Positions 32,473 to 42,200 of a stretch of DNA of 64,000 bases are shown piece by piece (the stretch's first letter is position 1; every line of letters starts with the position of its first letter). The translations under genes and the position numbers were made by a program. The DNA is taken from positions 4,312,649-4,376,648 of the forward strand of contig NW_025062477.1 in assembly GCF_000002995.4 (NCBI RefSeq), in the 5' to 3' direction. This DNA is from Brugia malayi (taxonomy: Eukaryota > Nematoda > Chromadorea > Rhabditida > Onchocercidae). The notes beneath the pieces are model-generated. The model was not told the DNA's origin, did no database searches, and saw only the letters and a list, made by a program, of their open reading frames with translations.

Positions 32473-34497
32473 TGATTATTTGGTTTTTTCAGAATTTTCC
32501 ATCCTTTAAAACACTACATTTTCTCATTCTTCTTACATTGAAATAATTCAGGAGAAACAAAAAAAAAAAAAGACAAGAATTTATAATAATAATTTGCATA
32601 CATATAGAAAAAGATCGAATACGATTTAGGAATAAAAATTATGAAATGAGTATATCACTCACAACAACGATGTCACGTTAAGCACACAACGCAACGACGT
32701 ACAATAACACGCAAACGTCATATTCCACAGTTAATAATGTTACTATATTCAGACCAACGAGCAAATAATAATGTATGCATCCTATTTTTGGGGTCGTTAT
32801 GAAAATTCAATTATCTACTTTATTGGGACTTGAAGAAGAATGGAAAGATTAAAAAATTTACTGATTCCTTAACTTAAATTAGTTAAAAATAAACTTTGTA
32901 AAGGAGATTTTTGTTAATTTAATTGTAACGGAAAACTTTTTTTTTCTTTCTGCAAAAAATTTATATTAATGCAAATTTGAAAATATACAGAAGAACAAAT
33001 TAAGCAAATAATATTGATAATTAGTTTTTATTTTATGCTCTAATGAAGCAAAAATTTTGCACAAAATAAGATTGTGAGAAGATTGCATAATGATATATTT
33101 GTTTGATATTAATTAAGAAAACAAGCGAAAAAACAAATTTTATAGTCGATCAAAACAAGAAAAAAAAAAGCTTCTTGTTACAGTAAAAAATAAACAAACA
33201 TTTACTCAAAAGAAAGACATTTCAATTCTGTGGCAAGTCTAAAGTGATATAGTTTTTTCATTCATTTATAAATTTTAAAATTTACTTTTCAAATTTCTAT
33301 TAATTTCACATAAAAATAATCTTTGTTTTCTTAAAGTGAATAAATGAAATAATGTTGTATTAAATTTAATTTTTCAAAATTCAATCTCGTATTTTCTTTT
33401 TAAATTTCATTTACTTTATTTGGTATAGTTGTAAGGATTTTTGTAAAATATAATAATTTATCTTTTGCTTCTTTTAAAATACAATTAAAACTTGCATATT
33501 TCCTTTAATGAAGCAACATTGACATATGTAAGTGAAGTAAACATTATTCAACGATGTAATATGACCTTTTCTCTTTTTTTTATTTTTTCATATTTAATTG
33601 AATTTTTATCATATTAAAACTAATTTTCAATATTTTGTGATTTTTTTCCTTTCTGCTTGATAAATATGACAAAAATATTTCATTTCTTTTCATTTTTTTC
33701 TTTTTTTATAAATACTTGATCTGATCGATTTGCTAATTGCAATTTTTCATTCAATCTTCTGCTTATTTTAACTTTCATTAGTAATTACTACTTACTTTCT
33801 GTTTCTTCATTAGTAATTACTTTGTAAAGTATAAATTTCACAATGAATTCAAAAAAATTTTTGATGGTATATGCTTGTTGATTTAAATTATTTGATCTTT
33901 TCTATTCAATTTTTTTTTGCCAATTTTTTTAATTGCATAAATTATTAAATTTACCTTGCGGAGAAGTTCGATTTCTTTTTTCAATTTTCAATTTTTTTAC
34001 ATATATTGAAATGATTTAATTCCGGAATGAGTTTTACAACAGCGAAATAACAATAAAATATGTTTCAGTAAAATTTCAGTCTTTTTTTTTCTGTTTTTCT
34101 TTTTGCTTGAAATTTATATCCGTTTCTTTTTTAACTTGAAATTTATATCCGGAATGTTAATTTAAAAAATGCACTTGCTTCTTCATATCCGTCAAATGAA
34201 TATTTTCCTTTTTTTCGTTCTTAATTGTTATAAATGAGAAAGCATAAAATTAGAAATGAGAAGAATTAATATTAGTATGATTGGATTTTAGTTCAAAATA
34301 TATGCTTGAAAGCTAATGGCATATATCTGCGTCTATCAGTTTCCGATTTATTGTATTTTCGGTTTAATATATGTGAGATTTTACTTGAAGCATTTCTTTT
34401 TCATATTTGAATAATTTTTTTTTTTTTTTTTTTTATATTTCTTATTTTGCTTACTCTCATACATGTATGTGTATGTGTGTGTAAATCATAAATCATA
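32473..34497. other. Intergenic between MYST gene (5' side) and kinase gene (3' side)
   Basis: The part next to the MYST start, about 32640-32800, is less AT-rich. It holds TCACGT (32673-32678) and ACGTCA-like motifs (about 32695-32725) and is the likely promoter. The remainder, 32900-34490, is AT-rich filler with a short GT run near 34468-34480. No exon is seen. Confidence 0.45.
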
Positions 34498-34503
34498 TTT
34501 ATT
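34498..34503 (-). terminator. Poly(A) signal AATAAA for the SH2-kinase gene
   Basis: A canonical AATAAA on the minus strand begins 14 nt past the stop codon (34518-34520), which implies a very short 3' UTR. Confidence 0.6.
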
Positions 34504-34517
34504 TTCTGTAAATGAAG

Positions 34518-37500
34518 TTACGTGGAATTTTTTCGATACACTCTACTTTTAGAAGATGCTCCGCTGTTTGAACCTGAAGAACTATGTCTTCTAAGTGCAG
34601 CATCACGTGATTGCGTGATTTCACGGATTGATTTCGACGAAACGTCTTCACATGACGAAACTTGTCTACCACTTCGTGAATTGAGAACTGCTGTATGCGA
34701 ACTAGTAGCAGTAGATTTTTCAGCAGTAAAATTCTAAAATGGAAATAAAAATCTACACTTTTTTTTTGCTAAGCAATTGCCAAAATTTAATAGTTGAAAA
34801 TTTTTAAAAATTTTCAAATTAGTAAAATTTGAAAATTTTTAAAAATTTTCAAATTAGTAAAATTTGAAAATTTTACTCGATAAATGTCTTCCAAATATTC
34901 TCGTGCTTGTTTAGCAGTAGGCCGTTTTGATGGATCATGATCCCAACATCGTCGCATCATTGTTATCACTGATTCGGGCATATCTTCTGGACTTGGTAAT
35001 CGATAGCCAGCCATTACCTTATGAAGTAATTAATTAATTTTTTTCATTAGACAATCGATCATTCACTTTGTTTTTCAACTGTGATATTACAATTTTAAAA
35101 TGATTTAACATTTATATAATTTTTTAGTTTTTTTTTTAATTTAACATTACTATACTTTACTTTCAAATTTTTACCTGAATTACTTTAACCTACAGTCAGA
35201 TCATTTTCCAATGATATTTGTATAATTTATAAACATAAAACTTACCTTAATTTTATCCTATTATTTTAATTTAATTGCCACAGAATTTGAGTTAATTATA
35301 AATTATGATTATATTTAAAAATTAAAAATCACCTTTTCTTTAACTTTATACGCTTTCCATGTACTGTATGGATGAGTATACGGTATTGTGAATAATTCCC
35401 AAAGGGTAATTCCAAATGCATAAATATCTGTGCAGAATCGTGTCTCGCCGGAACGCCATACCTATAAATTAATAGTTTTAATTTAATTTGACAATAACAC
35501 CTATAAATTAAATTAATAGTTTTAATTTAATTTGACATTAACTTCACATCAGGTTTTTTTCTTTTTTTTTTAAGACAAAAAATATTTGTTCGCATTGTGA
35601 ACAGATCTTCATTTGTTATATTTTTTTCTTTTTCAGCAAAAAAATTATCGCATAATCTTCCATCTTTTCACTAAGTAATTTAATTTAAATAAATAAATTA
35701 AGATTTTTATTTTTCATTAGTAATTTTTAATGAGCCAATAAGCAAATCAATTTTAAATATGATGCGATAGTATAATTTTCAAGTGTGGAAAATATTTCTT
35801 CTCAATGTTAACTTCAAAAATTAAGATATATTATTAATATAATATATAATAATATTTGATATTATATTTAATTCTTTCGCTTTTTTTTTTCAAATATTTA
35901 ACCTCAGGTGCAAGCCAGCGAACATTTTGTGGTTTTGAAAGGTCAATTTTATAAACAAGCGTTGCTCGACACATTCCAAAATCAGCTAACTTAACAACTG
36001 CTCCATTAAGAAGACAATTACGTGTAGCAATATCACTGAAAATAACAGAAAAAATTACTTTTTGAAATAAAAAACAAATTAGTATAACTGAAAAAAAAAA
36101 AAAAAAAAACGGAGAAAAATTACTTACTTCAAACAAAATTCAAATACGAACAATAACTTTTGACATTGAAATGGTTTATTTTATATCATTTTATTTAATT
36201 TCAATTATTACACTACTCTGTTTACTTACCTCCATTTCGTATTATCTAATATTATTTTATTTTTATCTTACCGATGAATGCAACCTTTCAAATGAAGATA
36301 TTCAAGACCACGAGCAATTTGACATGCAATATCAATGCGTGACTCAATACTTAGACGACGTCCATACTGTCTTAATTTATCTTCCACCGATCCATCCTTT
36401 AAAATATCTTTAAAAACATTTCAAAAATAAAAATAACCAATTTTCTTTTATTTTTTGAAATTTAGCAAAATTTTTTTTATGCAAAAATTTGATGCATTTT
36501 TTAATTTCTAAAAAAAAAAAAAAAAAGAAAAATTATTATTTCTTGCATTTTATAAATATTTTTATAATAAATTATTAAATAACATATACCTTACAATATT
36601 CCATAACAAGCAAAAATGGTTCCCTATCTACGATAAAGCCATAAAATTTAACAACATTGATATGATCATATAATTGCATCACACGTGCTTCTTTCATTAG
36701 ATCAATTAAGGCCTGCTCTGATTTGTCTGCACAATCAATTCGTTTAATTGCTACCGGACAAAGATTCTTTAGTAATATACCTTTATATACCGTTCCATAT
36801 GCGCCATAACCAATCTATGTTAATTAATCAATACTTTGATTTATTTCCTTTTTTTTTTTTCATTTTTGTTTCAACAATTACTTTCATTGCTTAATTTTAA
36901 TCAAATATAAATGAAAAAATTTTTAAATGTGTAGTCATTGATAAGAAATAAAATTTTTGTCAACCTTTTTCATAATTTTAATATCAGAATGATTCAATTC
37001 AAATCTGCCTTTTTTAATTGGTCTCCTCAGAAGTAACGAATCAATTCCGTGTGCTTCAATATTATGTTCTTGATAATATTTGATTAATGTATTCATTGTT
37101 GAAAATGAACGTCCCTAAAGTTTTTTTTTTTTTTAAAAAAAAAAAACTACTCGACCGTTTGTTTTCTCATTCGGAAATAAAAATTATTTATTTCCGTAAT
37201 GTTTCTTAAAATAAAAGAATACAAAAATAAATGAATTAAGAATTTACTGCAATATAAGAAATGATCAAAAAATTTGATAAAATGTTTTTTCCTTTTTTTT
37301 TTCTCTCTGTAGAATTTTTTCCAAAAAAATGTTTATTTTTGTAATTTTAAAAAATTTTTAATGTGATTTTTACACATACAAATATGCGATATCCTTTCTC
37401 AAGTCGTGAAATTGGTATTCTTATTGTTCGATGTCCATGTCTAATGGCCAGTATCAATTTGTTTTTTTTCTTACTTTGTTCAAATTTGGTTTGTAATAAA

Positions 37501-37586
37501 AAATCACCATTTAATTCTAGCAATTTATCAACATCATCATCTAATAAAGCACCATGAAAAAATGGTAATGAATTCTCTTCGGACAT
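34518..37586 (-). CDS. SH2-domain non-receptor tyrosine kinase (FER/FPS-like, nematode type)
   Basis: Predicted cytoplasmic protein-tyrosine kinase of the compact SH2-plus-kinase class much expanded in nematodes. Exons in transcript order: 37380-37586, 36965-37114, 36590-36814, 36272-36396, 35903-36035, 35333-35461, 34877-35017, 34518-34733; 441 aa. An SH2 domain covers about 9-95 (FFHG at 9-12, GDFLLQ at 27-32, closing LIKYY). The kinase covers about 114-370: glycine loop GYGAYG (121-126), ATP lysine K143 (VAIK), alpha-C Glu E161, HRDIATRN (235-242), DFG (254-256), activation-loop Y264, VRWLAPE (274-280), DIYAFG and CWDHDPSKRPT. A Ser/Arg-rich tail ends the protein (371-441). The N-terminal F-BAR region of full FER/FPS is absent, as in nematode members. 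The SH2 FLVR arginine is glutamine (Q32). ATG 37584-37586 follows a good acceptor by 15 nt. Confidence 0.95.
34794..34866. repeat. 36-bp tandem duplication in the last kinase intron
   Basis: Two copies of a unit beginning TTGAAAATTTTTAAAAATT (from about 34794 and 34830) abut the donor at 34876-34875. Each unit is itself partly palindromic. Confidence 0.8.
35460..35542. repeat. Tandem duplication of the kinase exon 6 acceptor region
   Basis: Copy 1 at 35460-35498 and copy 2 at 35499-35542 share ACCTATAAATTAA and TTTTAATTTAATTTGACA. Copy 1 carries the working acceptor (exon begins 35461). Copy 2 carries an identical decoy acceptor 39 bp further into the intron. Confidence 0.85.
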
Positions 37587-37601
37587 CAATTCGTGCTAAT
37601 T

Positions 37602-37603
37602 CT
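37602..37603 (-). promoter_or_regulatory. Probable trans-splice acceptor of kinase mRNA
   Basis: TTACAG on the minus strand ends at 37602, leaving a 15-nt leader before the ATG. This spacing is typical of splice-leader addition in nematodes. The SL RNA itself is not in this window. Confidence 0.45.
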
Positions 37604-37604
37604 G

Positions 37605-39246
37605 TAACTTGACAATATTTTCCGGATTTATTCAAACTTGTTTTTTTTTTCTTTTGAAAAAAAAAATAGATCATAGTTTATGTGTTTGTATATTGGAAAA
37701 TGAAGTGTTGATGTGAAAAAAAAAAAAAGTAAATGGATCAATCGGTTCTAAATATTTGAGAAAAAAAGTAATTTTTTTTTAGATGGAAAAAAAAAGATTC
37801 TTAATTATTAATTTTTGACATTCTGCTCTAATGACATATACGCTCGAAAACTATTCATCCTGACATTTTCTCTAATATTTTTTGCTTATAATTTTAAATG
37901 ATTATTCAATTTTAGATTGAAATTGACTGAAAAATATTCTTATGTGTATTTTGATTGAAATTGTTTGAATTTGAATCATAAATATATCTGGCATGTTGAT
38001 CTTTTGCTGGAACAGAGATTAAAATGAAATTCAAATGATCTAACCGTTTTAAATGAATGTACATCTAGGAAATGATCTAGAAATTAATGCTTCTTACCTT
38101 AATATAATTATTAAAAAAAAAAAAAGAAAAATTGCAAACTATATTGTGTATATACAAATTTGTAAATGTTTTAAAGAAATGCTTTATGCTAATTTCTATT
38201 AGATAATACAATCTTTCATTGCACAATTTGTTTTTTTTGTTTTTAATTTAATGAAATTTAAAATGAAATGTCATTTTACAATGTCATTTTTGATGACAAA
38301 AATTAGAAAACGAAAAGAACAGATGTTAGTTAGAGGGAAGGAAAAAAATAAAAAAATAAGAACTGCATTGTTTGATGGGCAAATGATTTCATTCTTTCTT
38401 GTATTAATTTTTTATTGCTTAATTCTTTTCACGTCATGTCACGTAACGTTACGTCCTGGTACATCATTTATTTGTTTTGTAAATATTTTGCTTGCAAAAC
38501 AGAAAGAGAGAGAGGGAGAGAGAGAGGAGAGAGAGGAGAAAAACAATTCTTTTTTTTTGTGCTAAGCTATCTTAATATATTGTAAAAAGAAATAAAAAGA
38601 AACGATTGATGTATCGTTGCATTTTTGCTACATAAACATTTGATTGCTTTTATAAACTTAAGAAAATTTTCTCTTTCTTCTCACTGTTACCTCTAAATTG
38701 ATAAATGATAATAATAGACGATTATCATATCAGTTGATTAATATTTAACTTATATATAGGCAAATTTATTTAGTTACCCTATAGAATTCATTTTTTCTTC
38801 CTTTTTTTTTAATTTCTCATAAAAATTATACTTTTTGTATTTTTTAGAATTTAGAAAAAAGTTAGAAATTAGAAAAAATTAATTGTTTACACTTTTTGTA
38901 TTTTAGAATGATAAGAAATTTTTATTTTAAATTTTGTGTTTCTAATTTTATTGCATTTATTTTGAATGATATATGATGTAAGTTTGAGGTAAAATTTTAT
39001 AACAAAAAAAATTTGAAGATTTTTAGGTATTATTTGATAATAGATAAGAAATATAGGATGCAAAGAAATGAGAAATTGATAAATAAACGTATATTATTAT
39101 CATAACTTATAGTATAATAGTTTTCCTATAGCTATCCTTTCATTGATTTATTTCGATTTTATACTTAATTTTACTATTTTAAAATTTATTTTAAGGAAAA
39201 AAAGTTATCATTAAAATGATTTTTTAGCAAAATAATCGTAAATTTT
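37605..39246. promoter_or_regulatory. Shared upstream region of kinase (minus) and transporter (plus)
   Basis: The two genes are divergent, so their promoters must lie in this 1.6-kb gap. The most striking element is the perfect palindrome ACGTAACGTTACGT (38441-38454), with ACGTCATGTC just before it (38431-38440) and TACGTC overlapping its end. A GA tract follows (about 38502-38538). No exon is supported. Confidence 0.45.
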
Positions 39247-39248
39247 AG
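39247..39248 (+). promoter_or_regulatory. Possible trans-splice acceptor of transporter mRNA
   Basis: ATTTTAG ends at 39248, 6 nt before the ATG at 39255. Proximity and pyrimidine context fit splice-leader addition. Confidence 0.4.
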
Positions 39249-39254
39249 ATAATA

Positions 39255-42200
39255 ATGATTGGTTATCGAATTATTATTTTGCTTCTCACAACTATTTGTT
39301 TATCAATGATGATGGCTAATATGCTTACATTCAATTTTTGCATTATTTGCATGACTGCTGATAATTATGACTATGTGGAAAGTAATATCAAAATTGATAA
39401 ATTAAATGGTTAGCACTATAAAAATTTCAAAGTTAAATTTATTAACAGTTTTGTCACATAAAATAAGATTTATGCGGCAAAATAACAAAAAGAAAAAAAA
39501 ATGAAAAAATTTACTAAATACTAAAGATTTTAAATCTGTTATTAAAAAAAAGAAAAGCAAATTGAGTATTACTTAAATTTCAATTTATAATAGGCAAATT
39601 TCTTTTTAAAAAAAATTGGTTTTTTTTTTCTTTTTCTTTTTTTTAATAAAACTAATGAGATTTATGTAACAAAATAACAATTATTAAATTGGTTTTCTTT
39701 TTTTCTATCATAGATCTAAATTCTGGAAATTATTCCAAACAATCAATACAACGCGCTATTGTAATATTTCTAACAACAAATGAATTACAATCATTCAGTC
39801 AACAATACAAACAATTGGATAATATTTCATTACAAGTAAATATTTCATTTATTTAACATTTTCATTTGAACAAATTAATAAAATTTTTCAGCTAGTAATT
39901 ACATTGTTTATTTGAGCAGTAATAAATTAACTTTCAGTTGTGATATTACAATGGTTATTCTTATTGAAATGACAAATTTGTTTTGAAAAAAAGCAGTTTT
40001 CATGAAGAATTTTTTCTTTTCCATTTTTTTTTTTTTTTTTTTTTTTTTGGAAACAAAAATACTTTCGTTTTTGTTGTTATTGCAGAGGTTTTTTTTTACT
40101 GCAATTTTTTAAAACTGTTAAAAATTGTCAAAACGTGTATCGCTTAACAATAATGTCAAGCAATTTTAATAACCCGATAGCAGCGAGTGGTTTCGATCCA
40201 CCGACCTCTGGGTTATGGGCCCAGCACGCTTCCACTGCGCCACGCTGCTCCACATCTCTCCAACTCTTCTTCTAATTTATAAATTGCTTTTTATTAAAAT
40301 TGAACAATAATTTGTTATTTTATGAACAATTGTCGTCCTATTTTGTAATTTTATTTTTTTTTCTTTGTTTAGAAAAAAAAGAAATTATTAGTTAAATTTT
40401 TTTAATGCAGTATTAAAGTAATTAAAAATTGCTTACAAATTGATATTTTAATTCATTTCAATATCATGGCATAGTGGAAAAGAAAATGAGAAAAAAAATA
40501 GAAGAATTTATGCTGTGGAAATTTTACACACAATTATTGTTGTTAATAAATAAATTTCATTTAAAATGAAAAATTTAATTGGAAAATATTTGAGAAAAGA
40601 AGTGAAAATTTTTGAAATAGATATTAAAGAGAGGTAAGTAAAGCTTAAAGCATTATTATTTGCCAATTTTGTATTATTATTATTATTACTATATACTAAC
40701 TTCATTTTTCTTTTCCGGAATATTTTCAGGATGTTGATATTCTATCCATAAGTCACAATGGTACCATTTTTTATCGTTTTCTTCGGAAAGTAGCAGAATA
40801 CAAGTACACGTCACGTGAACAGTCTATATTATTTGCAGCTACTGCAATTGGAGCATTATTTGCCATTCTTCCAATAAGTTTTAGCATTCAGCATTATGGA
40901 ATAAGGTAATAAAGAATTTATTTCATAAGTGTTCGATTTTCTTCGGAATTTTAATCTTCGGAAATATCTCAGTGATATAATTCATTATTTATTGGATTAT
41001 GAAAAACCAACAAAAATAATAAGCTGATTAGGTGAAATTTAATTTTTCAACTTCTATATTTGAAATTGAATCATCACAATTTCATGTTTATGAAAAAAAA
41101 AAATCATTTTAGGAAAACATTTGCTATTGTTATGTTTATTTCCGGATTATCGACAGCATTATGTCCCTTAGCTGCTTCCTTTGGTGTCAGCTTTTTAACT
41201 ATCAGTCGAATTTTACAAGGTTTTATACTTTTTTTTTTTTTAAAAAAAAAAAGAAGAAAACATGTATATGAATTTCAAAAATTTTCATAGGAAGTCTGCT
41301 GAAAATAGTAAATTTTATTAAAATCAATGAGGAAAAAATTACTTACAATATTGAAAAGAAATGTATTTCAGGAATCGGATTTGCATCTTGTATGCCACTA
41401 ATTGGTTCAGTAACATCCACTTGGGCAAAACTTACCGAAAATGGATTATTTAGTGGAGCACTTACAAGTTTCATTCAGGTTTCTTTTTTTTATGGTTTTT
41501 TTCAGATAGAAAAAAAATGTTACTGCATTTTCTTATTTTTAATTGTTATATATTTGATTAGAAATTTAAATATCTGACATTTTGGATTGATAAAGTGAAG
41601 AATAATAATGGTTGAAAGGATAATAAAGGTAAACAATAGTATATATGTATCGTTATTATATGTACAATAATATATAAATAATAAATTACAGATTATATAA
41701 GTGTTAGAGAGAAAATAATGATAATTAAATAATTTTTTGATAAAATTCTTTACTACATATTTTAAAAAGAAAAAAAAAATCACAATTATTTTTATTTGCT
41801 ATGCTAAAGATTTGAGTTAAGACAAATAACAGTAACCTTTCTCATTCATTTATTAGATTTGATAATATAGAAATAACTAATCAATCAATAAGCGATTCAT
41901 TCACTCAATCAATCGCAACAGACTTCACAAATTCATTTTTAAACTTTACCGCGTACATTTATCTACCAATGAAATGGTCATTCTCGCCATAAGGGTCTTA
42001 TTATTGTACAGAAGGTCAACCAACAAAATGGTCTCACCATGAAGATCTTATTATTGTATAAAAGGTCAACCAATAAAATGACCAATCTCACCATAAAGAA
42101 GGCCTTACTTATTACTGTACAAAAGGTCAATCAACCAACAAACTGTGTGTGAAATTAGATGACAAAAGCGATGGGTCTGGAGGTATTGACAAGGCTGACT

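Noticed and set aside
37363..37557. Plus-strand frames at 34522-34737, 36171-36413 and 37363-37557
   Set aside because: They are antisense shadows of the SH2-kinase exons.
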